A stretch of DNA of 64,000 nt from contig JAFUAB010000034.1 in NCBI GenBank assembly GCA_017460885.1, forward strand, positions 211,754-275,753, written 5' to 3'. The translations under genes and the position numbers were made by a program. Of the stretch, positions 8,577-16,843 are shown in pieces. The first letter of the stretch is position 1; the number at the start of each line of letters is the position of its first letter. The notes beneath the pieces were generated by a model. It did no database searches. It was not told the DNA's origin and saw nothing but the letters and a program-made list of their open reading frames with translations. Source of the DNA: Lachnospiraceae bacterium. Its GTDB lineage: Bacteria > Bacillota > Clostridia > Lachnospirales > Lachnospiraceae.

Positions 8577-8606
8577 ATTATATAACCAGCGGCGTCTTCA
8601 GTTCAA
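8577..8606 (-). promoter_or_regulatory. Sigma70-type promoter for the chemoreceptor leader
   Basis: Minus-strand TTGAAC (8606-8601), an 18-bp spacer and TATAAT (8582-8577). Transcription would start near 8570, giving a leader of about 200 nt before the ATG at 8367. Confidence 0.6.
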
Positions 8607-8666
8607 GTTTTTTCTGTCAGGTTAACGAGCGGATCCTCGATCAAAGGTTTCTTGGCACAACCTATG

Positions 8667-8701
8667 GGCATTCATGATATGACCCGGGTATACTGGTTCC
8701 A
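8667..8701. repeat. 35-bp direct repeat, copy 2 (orphan gene tail after the subtilase)
   Basis: It matches 6735-6769 with one mismatch. It begins exactly at the base after the subtilase TGA. In the minus-strand frame continuing from that stop it reads WNQYTRVIS and a second TGA, i.e. the orphan C-terminal tail of a copy of the small gene at 6740-7054. Confidence 0.85.
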
Positions 8702-11512
8702 TCATCTCGCCTTAAACTTCACCTTCACTTTACCTTTAACGCCTGACCCGTCGTTGGAATATACCGTAAATGTAACCGTCCCGTTTTTATGAGGGATCAT
8801 GACAAGTACAGCACCCATTGGAGAAAATTCACAATATGCGGACGCTATAGCCGGATTGGAACTCACTACCGTCGCTCCACCTCCGGGACTGTCAAATTCA
8901 TATGTATAATACTCATGGTCATAACTGTTATAATACTCTCTGACGCAACATATATCCATTAAATATGTGTACTCGGGTTCATATATCCAGTTGATCGTAC
9001 TGATCTTGTCCCACTTCGGAATTGGATTCCAATTGGTGGTATACTCCGTATACATTGCAAGTTTTTTGGCCGGTTGGGTAAAGTCCACCTCATAACTGCC
9101 GGATGCTCCGCTGCCGTCTGCAACGGTTGCAGTGACTCTGACTCCGGGATAAACTCCGTTCAATTCAAGATTCCCGGTATAGTCCTTGCTATAGCGGTTA
9201 TACAGATCATAATCCGAACCATAAAGGCCCTGTATGATATGTTCCCTGGGAATTGAAAGCTTTCCGTTGCCAAGCTTTATCTTTTTGGAAAGCTTTATAC
9301 TGTCACCATCCGCAAGATCAACAGTCTTTCTTTCGACACTGTCCGTGGTTTTATTATATACATACATAACAAGTATCGGAGCGTAATCCCATAACACCTT
9401 TTTGTTATCGGGAATACCGTAAGCAGTACCCGAGACCGCCTTAAGCTGTAAGGATTTACCATATCCGAGGACATTCGAATACCCGTTTTTGTTCCGGGGG
9501 ACAACGCTGATATCCGAAGCAGGGGTAATTACATTTACCTTGATCACCGCCTTCTTTTTGCTTCCGTCCTGTACCTGACAGGTGATATTAGCCTTGCCCT
9601 TGCCTGTTGCCAGAAGGATCGCTTTATTTCCGTTTGCGGAAATGCTGACTGCCTTATCATTCGAGGTTGTCCAATTCAGCTTTACGGAATTGCTGATATC
9701 CTCACTTCCCGCGAATACATTTGCGTTTATCGTGATCTTCCGTTCGTTTACCCCGTCGGTACCTGCGATATTTACATTGTAAAGCTGTACGGATGTAAGT
9801 ATCCCCTTTTTGTTTTTCTGGATGTTGTAATTTACACCTGTTTCAGCCGTGTCGAGTGTAATGACAGTCGCCTTTGCCGTTGAAACCGCATTACCGGATT
9901 CCGAAGACCGGGCTGTCCCTTTCGCGGAACCTGCAGTTACTCCCATCAGCTTTGCAAGGTCGATAATACCTGCGCCCATCTGAGGAGAACCACATTTGCT
10001 CACACTCTTTTTCAGTAACGCAGCCATCTCATCCGGTGATTTTACTCCGTTGGCACTCATGTAAAGAGCGCATGCACCCGAAACTATCGGTGTGGCCATG
10101 GAAGTTCCGTCGAGTATCGTATATGATGACGAACTCTCGTTGTATGTGGAATAGATGTCCGAGCCCGGTGCCGATATATCGATCTGATTACCAAAGGAGG
10201 AAAAATCCGATCTTTCACCGCTCTGATTAACCGAGCCGACGACTATTATATGATTCTGACCCTTTTTATCCATGTCAAATGACGCGGGATAATGCAGGCT
10301 GTTTGAGGAAGAATTACCGGCAGATATCACAACCGTGATCCCGCTCTCATAAGCCTTTTCAATCACGGCTTTTTCTGCCGCAGCATACGTATCACCGCCA
10401 AGACTCATATTGATGATCTGAGCCTTTTTACCCTGTATGACATACTCTATCCCCTTGATCAGATTGGATGAGGAATAATGCTCTGTTGTTACCGCTTCTC
10501 CTTTCTCATCTTTTCCTCCGAATACATTCACGCAGAGCAATCTGACCCCGGGAGCTATACCGGCTCCACCCTTGCCGTTCCCTGCGGCGGCGGCAACTAT
10601 GCCGGCCACATGAGTACCATGTCCGTTCTTACCTCCGTCTCCGGTCACATCGTATGTCGAAAGTCTTCCTTTAAACTCTTCATGCCCCTGATATACGCCA
10701 GAATCGATCACTGCAACGGTTATATCGCTGCTTCCTCTGGTAACCGTCCAGGCATCATAGGTATGCACCATATCATGCATCCATTGGTAATTGTCACTCA
10801 GCGGGTTCAATGCGGGATCGTTTAACCCCAGCCCGCCTTCTATGATGTTATTTCCGTAAAAAGCTTTTTCCCAGGCAGCTCCCGCAGGATCTGCCCCGAG
10901 GTCATCTATTACTTCAATACCATCATCCGATTCCGGGTCATCAAGTGTGACAATATAGTCGGGTTCAACCGCCGGCAGATTGTTATCCGCTCTTGCACCG
11001 AGTTCAACGGCATCCGATACGGTCAATCCGGAATCCGATAGATCAATGATAGCCACTCCAAGCTCATAACTGTCTAAGGTTCCGCCATAGGCCATTGCAG
11101 CAAGCATAGCCTGATCTTCATCTTCAACCAGACAGTAGACCCTGTCTCTGACATAATCAATCCCCTCTTCCATAGAGGAGACAGTGTCGGTGATATTATG
11201 TGATCGAACATCCTCTTTGATCTGAAGCTGATAATCCTTCAGTTCAAAATCATATACCACCCCCTGATCCGGTGTGGTCTGATCCTGATCGGATATATCA
11301 TTGTCCATGCTTTCTTCTACCGAAACAGCTTCGTCAATATATGTCCCGGATTCATCTTCTACGGTATGTATCTCAATATTTTCTGAATCTTCCGTGTTTT
11401 CAACGGTTATGACAGAGCTTTCCTCCTGAGCCGCCACATTAGCAGGTGATCCGGTTACGATCATGCAGAATGCCAGTCCGACGGCCAATAATCTGCGAAT
11501 TTGTTTATTCAT
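8702..11512 (-). CDS. Secreted subtilisin-like serine protease (S8) with C-terminal Ig-like domains
   Basis: The 936-residue protein starts with a signal peptide (1 to about 28). An acidic region and an inhibitor-I9-like propeptide follow (about 95-190, ending AVEPDYIVTL). The S8 catalytic domain spans about 245-520. The triad is D270 in VAVIDSGV, H298 in NGHGTHVAG and S471 in DGTSMATP, with the oxyanion asparagine N400 in SAGNSSSN. The remaining 400 residues are Ig-like modules (NLNWTTSNDK-type strands around 600-660) ending KVKVKFKAR, with no sortase motif. The ATG lies 11 bp after the rnfB stop with GAGGTAATAAG in front, so it may be co-transcribed with rnf, though a functional link is not obvious. 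It is probably an extracellular protease acting on proteins or on the cell's own surface proteins. Confidence 0.92.
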   Translation of the reverse strand: MNKQIRRLLAVGLAFCMIVTGSPANVAAQEESSVITVENTEDSENIEIHTVEDESGTYIDEAVSVEESMDNDISDQDQTTPDQGVVYDFELKDYQLQIKEDVRSHNITDTVSSMEEGIDYVRDRVYCLVEDEDQAMLAAMAYGGTLDSYELGVAIIDLSDSGLTVSDAVELGARADNNLPAVEPDYIVTLDDPESDDGIEVIDDLGADPAGAAWEKAFYGNNIIEGGLGLNDPALNPLSDNYQWMHDMVHTYDAWTVTRGSSDITVAVIDSGVYQGHEEFKGRLSTYDVTGDGGKNGHGTHVAGIVAAAAGNGKGGAGIAPGVRLLCVNVFGGKDEKGEAVTTEHYSSSNLIKGIEYVIQGKKAQIINMSLGGDTYAAAEKAVIEKAYESGITVVISAGNSSSNSLHYPASFDMDKKGQNHIIVVGSVNQSGERSDFSSFGNQIDISAPGSDIYSTYNESSSSYTILDGTSMATPIVSGACALYMSANGVKSPDEMAALLKKSVSKCGSPQMGAGIIDLAKLMGVTAGSAKGTARSSESGNAVSTAKATVITLDTAETGVNYNIQKNKKGILTSVQLYNVNIAGTDGVNERKITINANVFAGSEDISNSVKLNWTTSNDKAVSISANGNKAILLATGKGKANITCQVQDGSKKKAVIKVNVITPASDISVVPRNKNGYSNVLGYGKSLQLKAVSGTAYGIPDNKKVLWDYAPILVMYVYNKTTDSVERKTVDLADGDSIKLSKKIKLGNGKLSIPREHIIQGLYGSDYDLYNRYSKDYTGNLELNGVYPGVRVTATVADGSGASGSYEVDFTQPAKKLAMYTEYTTNWNPIPKWDKISTINWIYEPEYTYLMDICCVREYYNSYDHEYYTYEFDSPGGGATVVSSNPAIASAYCEFSPMGAVLVMIPHKNGTVTFTVYSNDGSGVKGKVKVKFKAR

Positions 11513-11523
11513 ATCTTATTACC

Positions 11524-12318
11524 TCATATCTTAACAATTGCCTTTTTAGGGCACTTTTCCACACATGTTCCGCAATGGGTACACTTCGTCTGGTCTATGG
11601 CAGCCAGCGGTCCGTCCATGGTAATGGCTTCCGAAGGACAGTTGCGCATGCACAGGCTGCAGCCGATGCAGCCTATCTCACAGGCTTTCATGACCACCGG
11701 CCCCTTGTCCTTGGACATGCAGGACACTATGTACTTCGCGTCATATGGCTCCAGAGAGATCAGGTGCTTGGGACATACCTCCACGCACTTGCCGCAGGCC
11801 TTGCAGGCTTCCCTGTCAACCTTTGCAACCCCGTTAACCACATGTATCGCATCAAAAGGACAGACATCCACGCAGGAGCCGTACCCCAGGCACCCGTAAT
11901 TACAGGATTTTGCGCCGCCATTTGGTACAAAACTAAGCATCCGGCAGTCGTGAACTCCCGAATAGTCATAATCCACCTTTGTCTTTTCGCAATCACCCTG
12001 GCAGTGAACATAGGCAACCTTTCGTTCACTTGCTTCCGCCTCGACTCCCATAATGCCGGCGATCACCTTGCCTACGGCTTCACCGCCAACGGGACATTGA
12101 TTTACAGCGGCATCGCCTTTAACTATAGCTGCTGCCAGACCGGAGCATCCGGGATAGCCGCATCCACCGCAATTATTGCCGGGCAATGCATCAAGTACGG
12201 CATCTTCACGCGGATCCGTTTCAACTTTAAACTTTATTGAAGCAACTCCGAGCAGCAGACCGATTATAAGGCCGGTGACTCCCACCAGTATAGTTGCAGT
12301 TATTATTCCGTTAATCAT
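11524..12318 (-). CDS. rnfB: Rnf complex iron-sulfur subunit B
   Basis: The 264-residue protein has an N-terminal membrane anchor (5-27) and then the RnfB Fe-S domain with C50-x2-C53-x4-C58 (NNCGGCGYPGCSG) and C75. Cysteine-rich ferredoxin motifs follow: CGSCVDVCPFDAI, CKACGKCVEVCP, CIGCSLCMRNCP and CTHCGTCVEKCPKKAI. That makes four 4Fe-4S binding sequences after the N-terminal cluster. In the Rnf complex it takes electrons from reduced ferredoxin and passes them into the membrane subunits, driving Na+ or H+ export. It is the last rnf gene in the order C-D-G-E-A-B, 52 bp after rnfA. The subtilase gene follows after 11 bp. Confidence 0.97.
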   Translation of the reverse strand: MINGIITATILVGVTGLIIGLLLGVASIKFKVETDPREDAVLDALPGNNCGGCGYPGCSGLAAAIVKGDAAVNQCPVGGEAVGKVIAGIMGVEAEASERKVAYVHCQGDCEKTKVDYDYSGVHDCRMLSFVPNGGAKSCNYGCLGYGSCVDVCPFDAIHVVNGVAKVDREACKACGKCVEVCPKHLISLEPYDAKYIVSCMSKDKGPVVMKACEIGCIGCSLCMRNCPSEAITMDGPLAAIDQTKCTHCGTCVEKCPKKAIVKI

Positions 12319-12370
12319 TTGATTTTCCTCATATTGGTTTACATAAAATCAAGCAAGGACTGTCTCCGCT

Positions 12371-12949
12371 TCAAAGCAGACCGGAGAAGCCGCAGAATGC
12401 GATAGCCATCAGTCCCGCGGTCAGGAGCACTATAGGCATACCCTTAAATGGCTTGGGAACATCGTTATACTGCATTTTTTCACGAAGTCCGGCGAGTATG
12501 ACTATCGAGATCGTAAAACCGACTGCCGTGGCAAATCCGTTGACTATTCCCTGCAGGATCCCGTATGACTTCTGAACATTGGTCAGAGCTACTCCAAGCA
12601 CCGCACAGTTGGTGGTGATCAGGGGAAGATATACTCCCAGCGCCTTATACAGAGACGGTATATATTTCTTAAGCACCATTTCCACAAACTGAACAAGAGC
12701 CGCTATAACAAGTATAAACACTATCGTCTGCAGATATGTCGCATCCAGTGGAGTCAGAATAAACTTATATATCACGCCTGCCACTGCAGATGCCAGAGTT
12801 ATGACGAATATTACAGCAACACCCATACCTGCAGCTGTCCTGGTGTTCTTGGAAACTCCCAGGAAAGGGCACAGTCCGAGGAACTGACTCAGGACCACGT
12901 TGCTTACGAGTGAAGAACCTATCAGGAGGATCAGCAATTCCTTAACCAT
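12371..12949 (-). CDS. rnfA: Rnf complex membrane subunit A
   Basis: This is a 192-residue integral membrane protein with six hydrophobic segments and the normal family length. The conserved LSQFLGLCPFLGVSK stretch (about 20-34) and LITTNCAVLGVAL (about 110-122) each carry a cysteine; in the family these half-channel cysteines coordinate a membrane-embedded iron-sulfur centre with RnfE. AAGGAGGACAAATAA precedes the ATG, overlapping the end of rnfE. It forms the inverted-topology core of the ion-translocating complex together with RnfE. Confidence 0.97.
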   Translation of the reverse strand: MVKELLILLIGSSLVSNVVLSQFLGLCPFLGVSKNTRTAAGMGVAVIFVITLASAVAGVIYKFILTPLDATYLQTIVFILVIAALVQFVEMVLKKYIPSLYKALGVYLPLITTNCAVLGVALTNVQKSYGILQGIVNGFATAVGFTISIVILAGLREKMQYNDVPKPFKGMPIVLLTAGLMAIAFCGFSGLL

Positions 12950-13861
12950 TTATTTGTCCTCCTTTCCTTCGGCATTATTTTCATTTTCTTCTTCAGGCTT
13001 GTCTTCAGCCTTATCTTCGGCCTTTTCCTCAGCCTCTTTTTCAGTCTTTTCATCAGCCTTGTTTTCGGTCTTTTCCTCAGCCTTTACCTCAGACTTTTCT
13101 TTGGGGTTTGCCTCGGCATCACGCCTTTTTGCACCCTCTTCAAGTGATTCTCCGGGCACGGCTTCGGTATCTATGAATTTACGTGCGCATCCATCGCTCT
13201 CCGCGCAGTTGGCACAATCCATATCCACACAGCCCGATCCGATCTTAGACGCATCCTTACCTTTGGCTTCCATTGTCATTTTGACCTTATTCATGATCGC
13301 GGTAAGAGTCGCCAGCACAAAGAACGCACCCGGAGCCATTATAAAAATACGGATCGGTTCGTAGGAGGCAGGCATAACCCTGGCTCCGAATATCTCTCCG
13401 GCTCCCAGCAACTCCCTGACGGCACCGATTATCGTCAGTGCACAGGTAAAGCCCAGTCCCATGCCTATACCGTCAAACAGAGAAGCAACCACTCCGTTCT
13501 TGGAAGCATAGCTTTCGGCGCGGCCGAGAATTATACAGTTAACCACGATCAACGGAATATAAATTCCAAGAGCCTCGTACAGCGAGGGTATAAACCCTTC
13601 CAGAAGGAACTGAGTTATCGTAACAAAGCTGGCAATGATCACGATAAAAGCAGGAATCCTCACTCTGTCCGGGATCACCTTACGCAGTGCCGAGATCAGA
13701 GCATTGCTGAGTGCAAGCACAACCATGGTAGTCAGTCCCATGCCCATACCGTTTATTGCGGATGTTGTAACAGCCAGTGTAGGACACATTCCCAGCATCA
13801 GTACAAAGGTGGGATTTTCTTTAAAAAGGCCGCCCACGAGCCTGTCTTTTATTTCGCTCAT
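12950..13861 (-). CDS. rnfE: Rnf complex membrane subunit E with an extended Cys-rich, charged C terminus
   Basis: Residues 1 to about 195 are a normal RnfE: six membrane segments, MLGMCPTLAVT near 22-32 and PLIVVNCIILGRAE near 103-116 with the paired cysteines shared with RnfA. The protein is 303 residues, whereas RnfE is usually near 200-240. The extra part holds a cysteine cluster (C211, C216, C219, C225 in SGCVDMDCANCAESDGC) and then about 60 residues of alternating E/K/A (EEKTENKADEKTEKEAEEK and similar). The cluster could bind a metal or Fe-S centre; the tail is probably disordered. It overlaps rnfG by 4 bp (ATGA). Confidence 0.95.
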   Translation of the reverse strand: MSEIKDRLVGGLFKENPTFVLMLGMCPTLAVTTSAINGMGMGLTTMVVLALSNALISALRKVIPDRVRIPAFIVIIASFVTITQFLLEGFIPSLYEALGIYIPLIVVNCIILGRAESYASKNGVVASLFDGIGMGLGFTCALTIIGAVRELLGAGEIFGARVMPASYEPIRIFIMAPGAFFVLATLTAIMNKVKMTMEAKGKDASKIGSGCVDMDCANCAESDGCARKFIDTEAVPGESLEEGAKRRDAEANPKEKSEVKAEEKTENKADEKTEKEAEEKAEDKAEDKPEEENENNAEGKEDK

Positions 13862-14460
13862 TGCATACCTCCTATCCCGTTATAGAAATAATACATACCG
13901 GCATTAACGGCATTTACGACCGCATTGGTTGTGATCGTCGCACCACTGATGGCATCGATCTCATTATCGGCTGTCGCTCCGTTTTTGGTATAGGAGAAGC
14001 TGGTCACCTTCCTGTTCTCAAACTGGGGTACAAGCACATCTCCGGCCTGCATTCCAAGACCGGCGGTCTCAGATATGGACAGGATCGAGATACCGTTCAG
14101 ATTACCGTCTAAGGTTACTCCCATCATAAGAGTGATGTCCCCGCCATATCCCTCATGAGTAGTCACTGTAATTATATATCCGAGGAGTTCCTCATCTGCG
14201 GAAAGTGCCTCCATACAGTCGGTTATCTCTTCTCCTGGATACATGGTAAGCACCACGGATGTGGGACCGTCTGATTCAAATTCATCCGTCGTCTGATAAA
14301 TCTCAGCCTCATCAAATACCTCGGAGCAGGCTTTTACAACGGCGAGATCCTGCTGATAGGCGATGGGCTCCTTGGTTATTTCATATACGGCACCAAGCAA
14401 AACTCCGGCAATAACTGTTATCGCAAAAAGGATCAGAGCATCTTTTATTCCGTCTTTCAT
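13858..14460 (-). CDS. rnfG: Rnf complex FMN-binding subunit G
   Basis: The 200-residue protein has an N-terminal membrane anchor (about 8-27) and an extracytoplasmic FMN-binding domain. The motif SGATITTNAV (about 177-186) supplies the threonine that carries covalently bound FMN in this family. The flanking region AGLGMQAGDVLVPQF is also typical. It passes electrons between the other flavin and Fe-S subunits. It overlaps rnfD and rnfE by 4 bp each, so all three are translationally coupled. Confidence 0.96.
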   Translation of the reverse strand: MKDGIKDALILFAITVIAGVLLGAVYEITKEPIAYQQDLAVVKACSEVFDEAEIYQTTDEFESDGPTSVVLTMYPGEEITDCMEALSADEELLGYIITVTTHEGYGGDITLMMGVTLDGNLNGISILSISETAGLGMQAGDVLVPQFENRKVTSFSYTKNGATADNEIDAISGATITTNAVVNAVNAGMYYFYNGIGGMQ

Positions 14461-15395
14461 ATACGCTCCCCTCCTCTCCCGAATGCTTTGGGATATGTAA
14501 TCTTTTCGATCAGAGGTACGATCAGATTACCGAGAATGATCGCATAACTGACTCCCTCGGCGGAAGGTCCGAACAATCTGAATATACCTGTCATTATCCC
14601 AAGGAATATTCCGAATACATACTGTCCTATCTTGGTAATGGGACGCGTAGTATAATCGGTAGCCATAAAGAAAGCTCCCAGCATCAGTCCGCCTCCGGCC
14701 AGATGAGCTGAAATATATGCGGGATCCCATCCGTGTCCGGAAAAGATCATCAGAAACAATACAAAGGATACGATATAAGATCCAGGTACCCTGAGATCTA
14801 TGACTCCCATGATTATCAGGAAGCATGCTCCGATCGCTATGGCTATCATGCTGGTCTCGCCAATGGTTCCGGATGTGGTACCGACCACCATACTGAGAAT
14901 ATTTACCGGTGATCCGGCTTTAAGTGCAGCCAGCGGCGTTGCACTCGACACACCATCTCCCATTATCGGGAAATCCGTCATTATCCTGGTAAAACTCAGC
15001 AGAAGGAAACACCTTGCGCCCAACGCCGGATTCATGAAATTCTGCCCCAGACCGCCAAAGAGCATCTTAACAACCAGGATCGCAAACACTCCGCCAATAA
15101 GCGCTATCCACCAGGGTGCGGTACTCGGCAGGTTAAGTCCGAGCAGCAGTCCGGTAACCACGGCAGACATATCACCTATTGTGATCTTTTTCTTAAGTAT
15201 CAGCTCGTATATGAGCTCGGTAAGCACTGCGGAAGCGACGCTGACCAGAATAAGGACCAGCGCATTTAATCCGAAATTGTATACACCGAATCCTGCAGCC
15301 GGCAGAAGCGCGATAACCACACAGGACATAATACGTCCGGTAGTTGCCTTCGACCTTATATGAGGATTCGAAGATACTTTTAATAATTTATCCAT
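14457..15395 (-). CDS. rnfD: Rnf complex membrane subunit D
   Basis: The 312-residue integral membrane protein has about nine hydrophobic segments and standard family length. It begins with the SSNPHIRSKATTGRIM signature near residue 7. The flavin attachment region is GDGVSSATPLAALKAG (about 147-162), where a threonine carries covalent FMN in the family, and LGARCFLLLSF precedes it. It forms part of the ion-conducting membrane core together with A and E. The start lies 13 bp after rnfC with a GAGGAGACGG-type RBS. Confidence 0.96.
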   Translation of the reverse strand: MDKLLKVSSNPHIRSKATTGRIMSCVVIALLPAAGFGVYNFGLNALVLILVSVASAVLTELIYELILKKKITIGDMSAVVTGLLLGLNLPSTAPWWIALIGGVFAILVVKMLFGGLGQNFMNPALGARCFLLLSFTRIMTDFPIMGDGVSSATPLAALKAGSPVNILSMVVGTTSGTIGETSMIAIAIGACFLIIMGVIDLRVPGSYIVSFVLFLMIFSGHGWDPAYISAHLAGGGLMLGAFFMATDYTTRPITKIGQYVFGIFLGIMTGIFRLFGPSAEGVSYAIILGNLIVPLIEKITYPKAFGRGGERI

Positions 15396-15408
15396 TCTCC
15401 GTCTCCTC

Positions 15409-16728
15409 CTACTTTTTCTTTCTCTTGCCCAAAATTATCTTACGCATGGATTTGATAGACTGAGTCAGGGGTCTCTTAGCCGGACAGGTAAAGGAACAGC
15501 ATCCGCATTCACAGCATTCCATACCTCCCAGACTCACAAATCTCTCTTCATCATAGTGCTCCGCACATTCTGCCAACAGCTTCGGCATGACACGTCCGGG
15601 GCATACCTCCACGCAACGTCCGCAGTTTATGCAGGCTGATGACTCCATTGCGGATACATCATCATAGGTAAGCGCAAGTAACGCAGAAGCGGTTTTGGTA
15701 GTAGGAAGATCCAGATCGAATATTCCGAACCCCATCATGGGACCTCCGGATACGATCTTGACAGGTTCGGCAATAAAGCCTCCGGCTTCATCGATCAATT
15801 CGTGATAATTCGTACCGATATGAACCCGGAAATTGCAAGGATCCTTGATAGCATCTCCGGTAACCGTTACAATACGTTCCATCAGCGGGCGCCTCTCCAT
15901 CACACCGTGATATATCGCAACTACGGTGTCGATATTATCCACGATACAGCCGGCATCCGCGGGCAGCATATCGGAGTTGATAGCACGTCCGGTTGAAGCA
16001 TATATGAGCTGTCTCTCAGCACCCTGAGGATACTTGGTCTTCAACTCCTTAACACTTATCTTATGGTCGTCTGCAACGAGCGACCTGATCAGACTGATGC
16101 AATCCTTTTTGTTATCTTCTATAGCTATGATCCCTTTGGCATTATCAAAAAGCTTAAGAATGCACCTGAGACCACCGACTACCTTCTCGGGTTCCTCAAG
16201 CATCCTTCGGTAATCACTGGTCAGATAAGGTTCACACTCGGCTCCGTTTACGATCACATAATCAATCTTGTCGGGTTCTTTGGGGCTCAGCTTAACGTGA
16301 GTAGGAAAACCGGCTCCGCCCATGCCTACCACACCTGCATCACGTACGCAGGCGATGATCTCCTCCACGGACATTTCATCCAGTGGTTTGGCATCGGGAT
16401 ATTCGACTTCCTTATATTCATTGTCATTTTCGATTATAATGCTTTCGATCAGATCTCCGGTGACGACCCTTCTGGGTTCGATAGATTTGACAGTGCCCGA
16501 TACACTACTGTAAATGGGCGCAGAAACAAAACCGCCGGCCTCCGCGATCATCTGTCCCCGAAGCACATGGTCACCCTTCTTAACTATTGGTTTGGCCGGT
16601 GCCCCGATGTGCTGACTCATCGGATATACCAGTTCCCCCTTCGGCAGATAGTCACGGATCGGCTTGTCTTTGGACAGGTCCTTCCCATCATACGGATGGA
16701 TCCCGCCTGTAAAAGTATACTTAGCCAT
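15409..16728 (-). CDS. rnfC: Rnf complex NADH/flavin subunit C
   Basis: The 439-residue product starts MAKYTFTGGIHPYDGKDL. The ATG at 16728 is chosen because GAAAGGAA sits 6 bases upstream; the ATG at 16743 lacks an RBS. Seen directly: the NADH/FMN-binding glycine-rich VVGMGGAGFPTHVKL (about 120-134), VNGAECEPYL (about 150-159), and two C-terminal 4Fe-4S motifs, CINCGRCVEVCPGRVMP and CCECGCCSFTCPAKRPL. RnfC carries the NAD+ reduction site of the ferredoxin:NAD+ oxidoreductase on the cytoplasmic side. It heads the operon, with only 115 bp to the divergent yprB-like gene, so the rnf promoter must lie in that AT-rich gap; no single -35/-10 pair stands out. Confidence 0.96.
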   Translation of the reverse strand: MAKYTFTGGIHPYDGKDLSKDKPIRDYLPKGELVYPMSQHIGAPAKPIVKKGDHVLRGQMIAEAGGFVSAPIYSSVSGTVKSIEPRRVVTGDLIESIIIENDNEYKEVEYPDAKPLDEMSVEEIIACVRDAGVVGMGGAGFPTHVKLSPKEPDKIDYVIVNGAECEPYLTSDYRRMLEEPEKVVGGLRCILKLFDNAKGIIAIEDNKKDCISLIRSLVADDHKISVKELKTKYPQGAERQLIYASTGRAINSDMLPADAGCIVDNIDTVVAIYHGVMERRPLMERIVTVTGDAIKDPCNFRVHIGTNYHELIDEAGGFIAEPVKIVSGGPMMGFGIFDLDLPTTKTASALLALTYDDVSAMESSACINCGRCVEVCPGRVMPKLLAECAEHYDEERFVSLGGMECCECGCCSFTCPAKRPLTQSIKSMRKIILGKRKKK

Positions 16729-16843
16729 TTCGTTCCTTTCCAATTATGATAGATTGAAATAATCCGCAATAAGAAAAAATATTATGATTTTATTGAAATT
16801 ATTTCTTTTATATTTTACGATATAAGTTAAAAGGATACAAGCT

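Noticed and set aside
11446-12240. 264-residue plus-strand ORF opposite rnfB
   Set aside because: Shadow of rnfB with no RBS or family features.
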